From: Streptomyces sp. TRM68416
GTDB taxonomy: Bacteria > Actinomycetota > Actinomycetes > Streptomycetales > Streptomycetaceae
Length of the DNA stretch: 64,000 bases
Reading direction: 5' to 3'
NCBI RefSeq assembly: GCF_014596915.1
Contig: NZ_JACVWU010000002.1
Span: forward strand, 1 to 64,000
The notes under the pieces: generated by a model
Told to the model about the DNA's origin: nothing
The model's input: the letters and a program-made list of their open reading frames with translations, nothing else
The model's database searches: none
Shown: positions 53,745-63,416 of the stretch, piece by piece
Position numbering within the stretch: position 1 is the stretch's first letter
Layout: each line of letters begins with the position of its first letter
Made by a program: the position numbers and the translations under genes

Positions 53745-53773
53745 GCAGCGGTGACCTGTCCGGTCACCGCTGC
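53745..53773. repeat. 12-bp-stem hairpin before the small hypothetical gene
   Basis: GCAGCGGTGACC and its exact complement GGTCACCGCTGC are separated by five bases. It lies 12 bases before the next start codon and has no T-run. Just upstream, 53632-53693 is low-complexity G-rich sequence with GGCAGTGGGGGC repeated at 53632-53643 and 53666-53677. Confidence 0.65.
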
Positions 53774-53784
53774 GTTGCCCTGGT

Positions 53785-54033
53785 ATGACCCCCACATATT
53801 CAACAACCGGGCGTCAGCGCCACGTATTCGTCCCCCCACCCGCAGAATCGGTTCCGCTAACGCCTCCGCCGTCCCAGGATCCGCCCATCTACCGTGATCT
53901 GATGCGCACTTGGGCCGACCGCGGCCGGACGCTGCCGGGCCGCCACGATCCGGAGTGGGGCCGGCTGGCGGCGCCGACGGTCCGGCCGGGGCAGTTCAGC
54001 GCCCCTCGGGACCCGCGAGGTGACGGGCGATGA
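53785..54033 (+). CDS. Small proline-rich hypothetical protein
   Basis: 82 residues beginning MTPTYSTTGRQRHVF, with a PPPAESVPLTPPPSQDPP stretch and a conserved-looking second half (IYRDLMRTWADRGRTLPGRHDPEWGRLAAP). Its last 38 bases overlap the convergent acyl-CoA dehydrogenase gene, which is unusual but not rare. GC at third positions is moderate in the first third. The reading frame could be real; I do not recognise a family. Confidence 0.55.
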   Translation: MTPTYSTTGRQRHVFVPPPAESVPLTPPPSQDPPIYRDLMRTWADRGRTLPGRHDPEWGRLAAPTVRPGQFSAPRDPRGDGR

Positions 54034-55168
54034 CCATGCGCTGGATCTGGTTGGTGCCCTCGACGATCTGGAGCACCTTGGCCTCGCGCATGTAGCGCTC
54101 GGCCGGGAAGTCGGCGGTGTAGCCGTAGCCGCCGAGGATCTGCACGGCGTCGGTGGTCACCTTCATCGCCGTGTCGGTGCAGTGCAGTTTGGCCATGGCC
54201 GCCTGCTTGGCGAACGGCCGCCCCGCGTCCCTGAGCCGCGCCGCGGCCAGGTACAGCGCGCGGCCCGCCTCGATCTGGGTCGCCATGTCGGCGAGCATGA
54301 AGCGCAGTCCCTGGAAGTCGGAGATCGGCCGCCCGAACTGCCGCCGCCCGGCGGCGTACGCCACGGCCTCGTCCAGCGCCGCCTGGGCCACGCCGATGGC
54401 ACAGGCCGCGATGCCGAGCCGTCCGGAGTCCAGCGCGGACAGGGCGATGGCGAAGCCCTGCCCCTCCTCGCCGAGGCGCCGGTCGTCCGGGACGCGGACG
54501 CCGTCGAAGTGGACCTGCGCGGTCGGCGAGCCCTTCATGCCCATCTTCTTCTCGGGCACCGCGCCGCTCAGTCCCTCCGCGTCGCCGGGCACCAGGAAGG
54601 CGGTGATCCCGCGGGGACCCTCCTCGCCGGTGCGGGCCATGACCGTGTAGAAGTCGGCGATGCCGCCGTGGGTGATCCAGGCCTTGGTGCCGGTGATGAC
54701 CCAGTGGTCGCCGTCCCGCACGGCCTTGGTGCGCAGGGAGGCGGCGTCCGAGCCGGAGGACGGCTCGGACAGGCAGTAGGCGCCCAGCAGACCCCCGCCC
54801 AGCATCGCGGGCAGGTGCTCGACCTGCTGCTCCTTGGTGCCGTAGGCGGCGAGCGCGTAGGAGGCGAGCGTGTGCACGCTGACGCCGAGGCCGACGGTGA
54901 GGCGGGCTATGGCGAGCTCTTCGAGGACCTGGAGGTAGACCTCGTACGGCTGGTCGCCGCCGCCGTGCTCGGCGTCGTAGGGCAGGCCGAGCAGGCCGGA
55001 CTCGGAGAGCAGGGTGAAGACCTCGCGCGGGAAGCGTCCGGCGTCCTCCTCCTCGGCCGCCTTCGGTGCGATCTCACGCTGGGCGATGTCGCGGACGAGC
55101 GAGATCAGATCCCGGGCCTCGTCCGTGGGCAGTTGCCGGTCCACCGGCTGCGGGGCGCGGTCGGGCAT
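53996..55168 (-). CDS. Acyl-CoA dehydrogenase
   Basis: 390 residues, FAD enzyme catalysing the first step of fatty acid beta-oxidation. AYCLSEPSSGSDAASLRTKAV and GTKAWITHGGIADFY are the flavin-binding signatures. The substrate motif ILGGYGYTADFPAERYMREAKVLQIVEGTNQIQRMVIAR carries the catalytic glutamate in VEGT. The ATG at MPDRAPQPVDRQ is preferred because AGGGAGGAG lies eight bases upstream, although the frame opens earlier. It is a stand-alone gene upstream of the chitinase. Confidence 0.93.
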   Translation of the reverse strand: MPDRAPQPVDRQLPTDEARDLISLVRDIAQREIAPKAAEEEDAGRFPREVFTLLSESGLLGLPYDAEHGGGDQPYEVYLQVLEELAIARLTVGLGVSVHTLASYALAAYGTKEQQVEHLPAMLGGGLLGAYCLSEPSSGSDAASLRTKAVRDGDHWVITGTKAWITHGGIADFYTVMARTGEEGPRGITAFLVPGDAEGLSGAVPEKKMGMKGSPTAQVHFDGVRVPDDRRLGEEGQGFAIALSALDSGRLGIAACAIGVAQAALDEAVAYAAGRRQFGRPISDFQGLRFMLADMATQIEAGRALYLAAARLRDAGRPFAKQAAMAKLHCTDTAMKVTTDAVQILGGYGYTADFPAERYMREAKVLQIVEGTNQIQRMVIARHLAGPEGR

Positions 55169-55391
55169 GGCGACGCTCTCCTCCCTGTCGGGCACGTCGG
55201 CGGGCGTGCGCCTTGGGTGGGGCGGCTCCGCCGGGTCTTGCTGATGTAGGCCGATGCTCGCTCTCCCGGGTCTCGGAAGCGGCTGACCAGCGGCTGCGCG
55301 CTGTGAGTATGCCCGATCGCAGGCATCCCGTCACCAGTTAACGACCGCTTACTCCAAGAATAGTGCACGGGCGGACGAGGAGCCCTCGACA

Positions 55392-55435
55392 ATTGGTCCG
55401 AACCATTGACCGCCATGGTCTAGTCCTCCTACGCT
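55392..55435 (+). promoter_or_regulatory. Chitin-box promoter with DasR-like sites
   Basis: A direct repeat, ATTGGTCCGAACCATT (55392-55407) and ATGGTCTAGTCCTC (55415-55428), overlaps a promoter with -35 TTGACC (55406-55411), an 18-base spacer and -10 TACGCT (55430-55435). Such paired TGGTC boxes control chitinase genes in Streptomyces and are bound by DasR. Confidence 0.8.
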
Positions 55436-55505
55436 GCGGACCAACGCCTTACCGCGTTCATGCCAATCGGCGCACGTCCCCCTCTCCCCCACGAGGAGAC
55501 ACCCG

Positions 55506-56747
<1,242 letters not shown>

Positions 56748-56766
56748 CCCCCGTACGGGGGGACTT

Positions 56767-56800
56767 GGGGGCGGGGGACCACGAGCTCCCGCCCCTTTGT
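56767..56800. terminator. Terminator between chitinase and TetR genes
   Basis: GGGGCGGG and CCCGCCCC form an 8-bp stem, followed on the plus strand by TTTGT. It ends the chitinase transcript and may serve the convergent tetR gene too. Confidence 0.6.
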
Positions 56801-57462
56801 CATGCGCCCCGGCGGGCGGGCGGCGGGGCCGGGTGGGCGGGGTCCAGCTCCTCGATGGCGCGCAGGGTGCCGCCGAGGGTCTTCACCAGCAGCTCGCGCA
56901 TGGTGTCGCGGGAGAGCGCGGGTCGGTCGATCCAGTCCAGGGCGGCGCCCTCCACGCTGCACACCCAGGCCACCAGGCCCATCCGGGCGAGCGGGGAGAT
57001 GGCCAGGCGGCCGTAGGCGCCCTCGGCGATGGTCGCGACGATCGCCTCGCGGACGCCGTCACGGATGGCGTGCACCTCGGCGTCGAAGCCGACGCCGCCG
57101 CTGACGATCGTGCGGTAGGCGGCCTGGTTGTGCTCGGCGTAGCGCAGATAGCTGTCGATGGTGCGGTGGACCCGGTCCACCTGGGGCATGTCGACGCCGC
57201 TCGCCGCGTAGGTCACCAGATCGGCGACGGAGTCCTGGATGATCGCCAGGTAGTAGCCGCGCTTCGACTGGAAGTAGTAGTAGATCAGCCCTTTGGCGAC
57301 ATGCGCCTGGCGGGCGATGTCGTCCATCGAGAGGGCGTCGTAGGAGGTGTCGGCGAACAACCTCCGCCCGATGGCGATGAGTTCGGCGCGGCGCGCCGCC
57401 GACCGCTCGGTGCCGCGCGCCCGGGGACGGGCGACGGCATCGTGCTGCTGGCTGATGTTCAA
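56800..57462 (-). CDS. TetR-family regulator
   Basis: 220 residues. The helix-turn-helix lies in IGRRLFADTSYDALSMDDIARQAHVAKGLIYYYFQSKRGYYLAII. The C-terminal ligand domain is of the type seen in DUF-class TetR proteins. A single-gene transcript; the divergent neighbour is not obvious, as the next minus-strand gene is a tiny membrane protein. Its targets are unknown. Confidence 0.9.
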   Translation of the reverse strand: MNISQQHDAVARPRARGTERSAARRAELIAIGRRLFADTSYDALSMDDIARQAHVAKGLIYYYFQSKRGYYLAIIQDSVADLVTYAASGVDMPQVDRVHRTIDSYLRYAEHNQAAYRTIVSGGVGFDAEVHAIRDGVREAIVATIAEGAYGRLAISPLARMGLVAWVCSVEGAALDWIDRPALSRDTMRELLVKTLGGTLRAIEELDPAHPAPPPARRGA

Positions 57463-57548
57463 TTTCGACCCTGGTCTCCAACGGGCGGCGGGACATCCGC
57501 AGTATGACAGGTCAAATGCGGGGTCACGTCACGGTGGAGCGGATGCGG

Positions 57549-57695
57549 TCAGAGCAGGCCCAGTTGGGTCACGAGCATCGCGACGACCACGACGAGGACC
57601 CAGCCCATCGCGTGTTCCAGGATCTTCGGGCCGTTGTCCTCGGGGCCGCCGGTACGGACGCGGGCGGCGGTGGCTGAGTTCGCGGTCATGGGCAT
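57549..57695 (-). CDS. Tiny single-pass membrane protein
   Basis: 48 residues (or 46 from the second ATG). The N-terminal half is polar, and one hydrophobic helix follows (AMGWVLVVVVAMLVTQLGLL). No family is recognised. It is too short for family-based calling, and the open frame upstream lacks coding character. It lies upstream of the TetR gene on the same strand. Confidence 0.55.
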   Translation of the reverse strand: MPMTANSATAARVRTGGPEDNGPKILEHAMGWVLVVVVAMLVTQLGLL

Positions 57696-57777
57696 CTCGC
57701 TGGTCTTGGACGGGTGGGCCGGTCTGTCCACCTTGCCACCGACCAGGGCTTTTGCGGCCGAGACCTTGGTCACAGCG

Positions 57778-57806
57778 AACGGCCCCCGCGCGCGGCGGGG
57801 GCCGTT
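57778..57806. terminator. Terminator of the C39-like peptidase gene
   Basis: A 12-bp stem AACGGCCCCCGC / GCGGGGGCCGTT with a 5-base loop lies 14 bases after the peptidase stop on the minus strand. Confidence 0.75.
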
Positions 57807-57819
57807 GCGGAGGCGGTCG

Positions 57820-59205
57820 TCAGCACACACCGACCGCGGCGAGCGCCGCCCGCTGCCGCGCGGACAGGCGCGCCGGGAAGTACAGGTAGCAGACGCCGCC
57901 GGTACCGGAGACCACCCGGCCGGAGGCGTTGTACCGCTTGGTGCGCAGCCAGATGTTCTCGAACTCCCGCCGCCGGTACACCCGTCGCACCGCCTCGTTG
58001 GTCGGCGAGTTCGGGTCGTTGGCGATCACGTCGCCCTCGGCGGTGAAGCCGATCACGGTCATCAGGTGCCCGGCCGTGCCGTAGCCCGCTCCCGTGAGCT
58101 CCTCCTTGAGGAAGGACTGGGAGGTGATGGCGGGGATGCCGGCCGCGATCAGTGTCTCCAGGTCGGTCAGCGAGCGGAGCCGGGTGACCACGCCCTGGAG
58201 GTCCTTGAACGTGGCCGCGTAGGCGGCGTTGAACGGCCAGTTGCCGCAGCCCTCGTACTGGTAGTCGTAGGTGTACCGGGCCGCGTGGCACACCTGCGGG
58301 TCCGCGAAGGACGGATCGACCCAGGCCAACTGCTCCGCCGTGAGCCGGCCGCCCCAGTACTCGATGATCATCTGCGAGGAGGTGGGGCTGCACCAGGCCT
58401 CGCCGCCGTTGTCGTACTCGGGGTACTGGCCGATGTGGATCTCCTGCGAGTACCGCGGGACGGCCAGTTCCCGGGCGAGGCCGGGGGCGGAGGCCGGGAC
58501 GGTGAAGCGGTCGGGCACGTCGGAGCCCATGGCGCCGACCCGCCACACCGTGGGGGTGATCTTCGCGCCGGGCCTGCGGTGGAGCGTCAGCCGCAGCCGG
58601 TACGAGGACAGGCGCAGCCCGGACGCCGTGTCGTCGATCGCGAAGGTGTCCGTCCAGATACTGCTCCGGCCGTCGCTCTGGTCGTCGACGGAGGTCCGTC
58701 TGATGTCCTCGTCGCCCGCGGCCCACCGGCCCATCACGTACCACGGCGTGTGCGTGCCGTCCGAGTACGTCCCCCTGAGCTCGACCTGGATCCAGGTGCC
58801 GGCCGGGGTGTGCGCGTTCCAGGAGGCGATCGCCTCCGTGGACGGCACGGCGAGCCGGTGCACCGGGGAGGTCCAGGTGGCGTACTCCCAGGTGGCGGTG
58901 GTGCCGGTGTGCGGGTCGGCGTAGTCGACGGTGCCCACCGGGGCGCCGATGACAATGCCGGGACGGGCACCGGCCACGGCCCGGGTGCCCTTGGCGGTGC
59001 CGGAGCGCCAGTCGCTGTACGTCGTCCAGGCCCGGTTGTCGATCGTGCGGGCCGGGGCCCGGGCGGGCGCGGCGGCGTCCGTCGCGGGACCGGCGGCCGC
59101 GGCACCGGTGGTGTCGGCCGCCGCGGGGCCGACGCCACCGGCCACCGCTGTGGCGACCGCGACGGCCAGAACGGTTCTGCGGGACGGCTGTTCGGATCTG
59201 CTCAT
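57820..59205 (-). CDS. Secreted C39-like peptidase
   Basis: 461 residues with a twin-arginine-like start (MSRSEQPSRRTVLAVAVATAVAGG) and an alanine-rich signal cut near 31. The middle is a beta-sandwich-like region. The C-terminal domain, from about 250, carries a cysteine-peptidase pattern: C272 in GGEAWCSPTSSQMII, then GHLMTVIGF with histidine, then NDPNSP. C39-like domains in secreted proteins often act as cell-wall or bacteriocin-processing peptidases, but the target here is unknown. The gene diverges from the small kinase gene. Confidence 0.85.
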   Translation of the reverse strand: MSRSEQPSRRTVLAVAVATAVAGGVGPAAADTTGAAAAGPATDAAAPARAPARTIDNRAWTTYSDWRSGTAKGTRAVAGARPGIVIGAPVGTVDYADPHTGTTATWEYATWTSPVHRLAVPSTEAIASWNAHTPAGTWIQVELRGTYSDGTHTPWYVMGRWAAGDEDIRRTSVDDQSDGRSSIWTDTFAIDDTASGLRLSSYRLRLTLHRRPGAKITPTVWRVGAMGSDVPDRFTVPASAPGLARELAVPRYSQEIHIGQYPEYDNGGEAWCSPTSSQMIIEYWGGRLTAEQLAWVDPSFADPQVCHAARYTYDYQYEGCGNWPFNAAYAATFKDLQGVVTRLRSLTDLETLIAAGIPAITSQSFLKEELTGAGYGTAGHLMTVIGFTAEGDVIANDPNSPTNEAVRRVYRRREFENIWLRTKRYNASGRVVSGTGGVCYLYFPARLSARQRAALAAVGVC

Positions 59206-59323
59206 GGGTGAAAGACCCCCAGGTGTGTCCGAGTCGGGGCAGGTCCAGTGCACGGTGTGTGCGCCAACTATGGACGCAGGCGGGGGCTCCTGCCAGCACT
59301 TCGGCGCATGCCGCGCCGGGAAC

Positions 59324-59339
59324 ATTGGCCTCGACCACT
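59324..59339. promoter_or_regulatory. Candidate DasR site in a divergent gap
   Basis: ATTGGCCTCGACCACT matches the DasR consensus at 13 of 16 positions. It lies between the secreted C39-like peptidase gene (start 59205) and the P-loop kinase gene (start 59405) and could control either. Only binding tests would settle it. Confidence 0.4.
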
Positions 59340-59404
59340 GGCATGCCCCGGCGGCCCGCGTCACTAGACTTCCGGTGCAATCACGACTCACCCCGGGACC
59401 CGCC

Positions 59405-60025
59405 ATGCACGAGCTCGCCGCACGGCTCCGCCGCCTCCCCGCGTCCTGCGGGCCGGTGCGCCTGATCGGGATCGACGGGCACGCGGGCTCCGGGAAGTCC
59501 ACGTTCGCCGCACGGCTGGCCGAAGCGCTCGACGGGGCGCCGGTGCTGCATCTCGACGACATCGCCAGCCACACCGAGCTGTTCGACTGGACCGGCCGGC
59601 TGCTCACCCAGGTGATCGAACCCCTCTCCCGGGGCGAGACGGCCCACTACACCCCCTATGACTGGCGCACCCGCCGCTTCGGACCGCCCCTCCCCCTGCG
59701 GCCCGCCCCGGTGGTCCTCGTCGAGGGGGTCGGCGCCGGGCGCCGGGCGCTGCGGCCGTATCTGGCCCGGCTGCTGTGGATTGACCTGCCGCCGGCCGAG
59801 TCCTGGGCGCGCGGGCGGTCGCGGGACGGCGAGGAGCAACGGGAGTTCTGGGACGGGTGGGTCGCGGCGGAACGGAGCCACTTCGCCACGGACCCCTCCC
59901 GGCCCTACGCCGAGATTCTGGTGCGGCAGTGCGAGAAGGGGTACGAGGTACTTCCCGGGCCTGCCGGTACGGCTGAAGCGAGCCGCATTCTCACTCAGAG
60001 TGACAGACCATCCTCATTGTGGTGA
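59405..60025 (+). CDS. P-loop kinase (uridine kinase-like)
   Basis: 206 residues. Walker A is IDGHAGSGKSTFAARL near the start, and LHLDDIASHTELFDW resembles the nucleoside-binding region of uridine kinases. VLVEGVGAGRRALRPYLARLLWID gives a second strand with Walker B-like acid. The length is close to uridine kinases. It starts at ATG 59405 and is followed by a long terminator region. Confidence 0.8.
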   Translation: MHELAARLRRLPASCGPVRLIGIDGHAGSGKSTFAARLAEALDGAPVLHLDDIASHTELFDWTGRLLTQVIEPLSRGETAHYTPYDWRTRRFGPPLPLRPAPVVLVEGVGAGRRALRPYLARLLWIDLPPAESWARGRSRDGEEQREFWDGWVAAERSHFATDPSRPYAEILVRQCEKGYEVLPGPAGTAEASRILTQSDRPSSLW

Positions 60026-60140
60026 ACTTGTGAAGACGGGTCCGTGAGAACTTGCCGGAGTGCCCCAACTCCGCTTGACCCAAGGGCCGTACAGGTCTTA
60101 CGTTCTCAATGTGCGGCCGTTCGAGGCCGCCCCACAGACG

Positions 60141-60178
60141 CGAAGCCCCCGGTTGTTCCCCCGTGATCGGGGGCTTCG
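60141..60178. terminator. Terminator after the P-loop kinase gene
   Basis: CGAAGCCCCCG (60141-60151) and CGGGGGCTTCG (60168-60178) form an 11-bp stem with a 16-base loop, followed by TTCTG. The rest of the gap to 60457 contains no gene and no promoter I can identify with confidence. Confidence 0.75.
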
Positions 60179-60457
60179 TTCTGCCCGCGGCCCGTTTTCC
60201 GGACGCGACGAGGTGCGATTCGCTCACCCTCGGTCACCATCCGCGCGGCCCTCCATCCGCTCCCACCTCGCCAAACGGCCGGTGCGGCACCCTGGGGCGG
60301 GCGACACCACCGCAGGTACGATGCCCTCGGTGCGACCTAGGACGGACTGCTCTGTACACCGGGCAACTCCGGCCCGCAGTACGGCGGTTCGATGAAGGCG
60401 GCCGACGGGCGACGGCCCGTGGACCAACCGACGGGGGCACGGTTTGTGGGGGACGTG

Positions 60458-62323
60458 ATGGACTTCGGCACGCAGGGCCCCGAGGCCCCGGCCGACCTCG
60501 CCTGGCTGCGAGGCGTGGATGCCTACACCATGGGCGCTTATCCGCAGGCGGAGGAGGAGTTCCGCGCCGCGGTGCGGATCGATCCCGGGATGGCCGACGG
60601 CTGGCTCGGCCTGCACGCGCTGCGCGTCGACACGACGACCGCGCTGCTCCGGATGTTCCGGCACCGGGACCGGTTCGGCGAACAGCGCTCCCGGCACCGC
60701 CGTACCCTCAACTCCTGGTACTGGCTGGGCTGGTGGGTGCAACCGGTGCTGGAGAGCCCGCGCGACCTGCTGCTCGCGCACGCCTCGCACTGGCTGGACG
60801 GCCGCCATGTCCCGGAGCTCGACCGGGCGCTCGCGGGCCTGCCGCCGGTGGACGCCGACCCCCAGGTGCGGTTCCTGCACGCCTGCCGCGCCTATCTGGT
60901 CAAGGACTGGGAGCAGTTGGTCCGGCACACCGACCCGCTCCTCGACGACGCCATGCTCGGTATCGAGGCCGGTCTGTTCGGCGGCATGGCCCGGGTCCGG
61001 CTGGAGATGTACGGCCAGGCCGAACCCCTGCTGTCCGCCGCGCTGATGCGCTGCCGCAGCGAGCAGCCGCAGCGCAAGGAGCTGCGCTACTGGCTGGCCC
61101 GGTCCCACGAGGGCACCGGCCGGTCGGCGGCCGCGCTGCCCCTGTACCGGGCCGTGCACCGCGTCGACCCGGCCTTCATGGACACCTCGGCCCGGCTCAC
61201 GGCGATCGCCGAGGGCGACGGCTACGACGACGCGGCCGACCTCGCGCCGATCACCCTCACCGGGCTCGGCCAGGACATGGTCGAGGGCCCGGACGGTCTC
61301 GACCCGCTGTTCGGCCTGGAGGGCCGGGACCTGAAGCTGTCCGACCCCGGCCTGCCGCCCGCCGGTCCGCTGCCGCCGGTGCCCGATCCCGCGGTGCGCG
61401 AGAAGGCCGGGCCGCCCGCCCAGCCGCCGCTCGCCGGACCCACCGACCCCGGCTTACTCGAGGAGGCGCTCGCCGAACTCGAACGCATGGTGGGCCTCGA
61501 ACCGGTCAAACGCCAGGTCAAAGCGCTCTCCGCGCAGTTGAACATGGCCCGCCTGCGCGCCGGGCAGGGCCTGCCGGTCCAGCCGCCGAAACGCCACTTC
61601 GTCTTCTCCGGCCCCTCCGGCACCGGCAAGACCACGGTCGCCCGCATCCTGGGCCGGGTCTTCTACGCCCTGGGCCTGCTCGGCGGCGACCACCTGGTGG
61701 AGGCCCAGCGGGCCGACCTGGTGGGCGAGTACCTCGGCCAGACGGCCGTGAAGGCCAATGAGCTGATCGACTCCGCGCTGGGCGGTGTGCTCTTCGTCGA
61801 CGAGGCGTACTCGCTGTCCAACTCCGGCTACGGCAAGGGCGACGCGTACGGCGACGAGGCGCTCCAGGTGCTGCTGAAGCGGGCCGAGGACAACCGCGAC
61901 CACCTCGTGGTGATCCTGGCCGGCTACCCGGAGGGCATGGACCGGCTGCTGGCCGCCAACCCGGGCCTGTCCTCGCGCTTCACGACCCGCGTCGACTTCC
62001 CCTCGTACCGCCCGCTCGAACTCACCTCCATCGGCGAGGTGCTGGCCGGGGAGAACGGTGACGTGTGGGACGAGGAGGCACTGGACGAGCTGCGCTCCAT
62101 CGCCGGGCACGTGGTGGACCAGGGCTGGATCGACGAACTCGGCAACGGCCGGTTCCTGCGGACGCTGTACGAGAAGAGCTGTGCCTACCGGGATCTGCGG
62201 CTGACCACCTATCCCGGCACGCTGACGCGGGACGATCTGTCGACCCTGCGGCTGCCGGACCTGATGCAGGCGTACGGCGAGGTGCTGTCGGGGCGGGGCC
62301 CGCAGGATCCGTCGGCCATGTGA
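60458..62323 (+). CDS. EccA-like AAA ATPase with TPR domain
   Basis: 621 residues. The N-terminal 330 residues form TPR-like helices (AYPQAEEEFRAAVRIDPGMADGWLGLHAL). The C-terminal part is a CbxX/EccA AAA module with Walker A FSGPSGTGKTT near 385, Walker B VLFVDEAYSL near 445 and the RFTTRVDFPSYRP sensor region. EccA proteins chaperone type VII secretion substrates, but no other ESX gene is in this window. Codon 333 is TTA (61454-61456), which needs the developmental tRNA bldA. A GTG three bases earlier is an alternative start. Confidence 0.88.
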   Translation: MDFGTQGPEAPADLAWLRGVDAYTMGAYPQAEEEFRAAVRIDPGMADGWLGLHALRVDTTTALLRMFRHRDRFGEQRSRHRRTLNSWYWLGWWVQPVLESPRDLLLAHASHWLDGRHVPELDRALAGLPPVDADPQVRFLHACRAYLVKDWEQLVRHTDPLLDDAMLGIEAGLFGGMARVRLEMYGQAEPLLSAALMRCRSEQPQRKELRYWLARSHEGTGRSAAALPLYRAVHRVDPAFMDTSARLTAIAEGDGYDDAADLAPITLTGLGQDMVEGPDGLDPLFGLEGRDLKLSDPGLPPAGPLPPVPDPAVREKAGPPAQPPLAGPTDPGLLEEALAELERMVGLEPVKRQVKALSAQLNMARLRAGQGLPVQPPKRHFVFSGPSGTGKTTVARILGRVFYALGLLGGDHLVEAQRADLVGEYLGQTAVKANELIDSALGGVLFVDEAYSLSNSGYGKGDAYGDEALQVLLKRAEDNRDHLVVILAGYPEGMDRLLAANPGLSSRFTTRVDFPSYRPLELTSIGEVLAGENGDVWDEEALDELRSIAGHVVDQGWIDELGNGRFLRTLYEKSCAYRDLRLTTYPGTLTRDDLSTLRLPDLMQAYGEVLSGRGPQDPSAM

Positions 62324-62354
62324 CCCGCCAAAGCCCGCGGCCGCCCGCCCCGGT

Positions 62355-63416
62355 CTACGACGCCAGTACCTGCTCGGGCTCCGGCCGCTTGGGCATCTCC
62401 CGGTGCGCCGGGTCGGTCACCTCGCCCACCAGCAGCTCCAGTACGTCCTCCAGGGCGACCAGCCCCAGCACCCTGCCGGACGCGTCCGCGACCTGCGCCA
62501 GATGCGTGGCCGCCCGGCGCATGACGGTCAGCGCGTCGTCCAGCGGCAGTTCGGAGCGCAGGGTCGTCATGGGCCGCCAGACCTGCTGCGGGACGGCCCG
62601 GTCGGAGTCCTCCAGGTCGAGTACGTCCTTCACGTGCAGGTAGCCCATGAAGGCGCCGGTCTCCGCCGCGACCGGGAAGCGGGAGTACCCGGTGCGGGCG
62701 GTGAGCTCGACGATCTGCCCCGGGGTGACCGACGGCGGGACCGTCACCAGCGACTCGCGCGTCAGGAGTACGTCCGTGACCGGGCGGGAGCCCAGCTCCA
62801 GGGCGTCCTCCAGGCGTTCCTGCTCCTCGGGGTCGAGCAGCCCCGCCTGGCCGGAGTCCTCCACGAGCCGGTTGAGCTGCTCGCTGGTGAAGACGGCCTC
62901 GACCTCGTCCTTGGGCTCGACGCGGAAGAGCCGCAGGATGCCCTGGGCGCAGGCGCCGAGGGCGACGGTGATCGGCCGGCACAGACGGGCGAAGGCGACC
63001 AGGCCGGGGCTGAGCCACAGCGAGGCCTTCTCCGGGGCCGCCATCGCGAGGTTCTTCGGGACCATCTCGCCGATGACGAGGTGGAAGAAGACCACGGCCG
63101 CCAGGGCGATCACATAGCCCAGCGGGTGGATCACGCCGTGCGGCAGGTGGATCCATTCGAAGACGGGCTCCAGCAGACGCGCCACCGTCGGCTCGGCGAC
63201 CGCGCCGAGGGTCAGCGAGCAGACCGTGATGCCGAACTGGGCGGCGGCCATCATCTGCGGCAGGTGCTCCAGGCCGTAGAGGACCTGGCGGGCACGCTTG
63301 GTGCCGAGCGGCTCGATCTGGCTGCGCCGCACGGAGACCAGCGCGAACTCGGCGCCGACGAAGAACCCGTTGGCCAGCACGAGCAGCGCGGCGAAGAGCA
63401 GTTGGAGCACGCTCAT
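62355..63416 (-). CDS. CNNM/CBS-domain membrane protein
   Basis: 353 residues. An N-terminal DUF21 membrane domain (about 1-180, LLFAALLVLANGFFVGAEFALVSVR and further helices) is followed by two CBS domains (PVTDVLLTRESLVTVPPSVTPGQIVELTARTGYSRFPV and the second around 265-330). The family (CorC/YtfL, cyclin M) is linked to magnesium or cobalt export. Its start overlaps the next upstream stop by four bases. It is paired with the truncated gene at the window edge. Confidence 0.9.
   Translation of the reverse strand: MSVLQLLFAALLVLANGFFVGAEFALVSVRRSQIEPLGTKRARQVLYGLEHLPQMMAAAQFGITVCSLTLGAVAEPTVARLLEPVFEWIHLPHGVIHPLGYVIALAAVVFFHLVIGEMVPKNLAMAAPEKASLWLSPGLVAFARLCRPITVALGACAQGILRLFRVEPKDEVEAVFTSEQLNRLVEDSGQAGLLDPEEQERLEDALELGSRPVTDVLLTRESLVTVPPSVTPGQIVELTARTGYSRFPVAAETGAFMGYLHVKDVLDLEDSDRAVPQQVWRPMTTLRSELPLDDALTVMRRAATHLAQVADASGRVLGLVALEDVLELLVGEVTDPAHREMPKRPEPEQVLAS

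Noticed and set aside
60080..60140. T-arm-like GCGGCC-GTTCGA-GGCCGC as a possible tRNA
   Set aside because: The loop is six bases, no acceptor, D or anticodon stems can be built, and no CCA end fits. The element is followed by an ordinary terminator.
60458..62323. Type VII secretion cluster
   Set aside because: Only the EccA-like gene is present; no EsxAB, EccB-E or mycosin genes are in the window.
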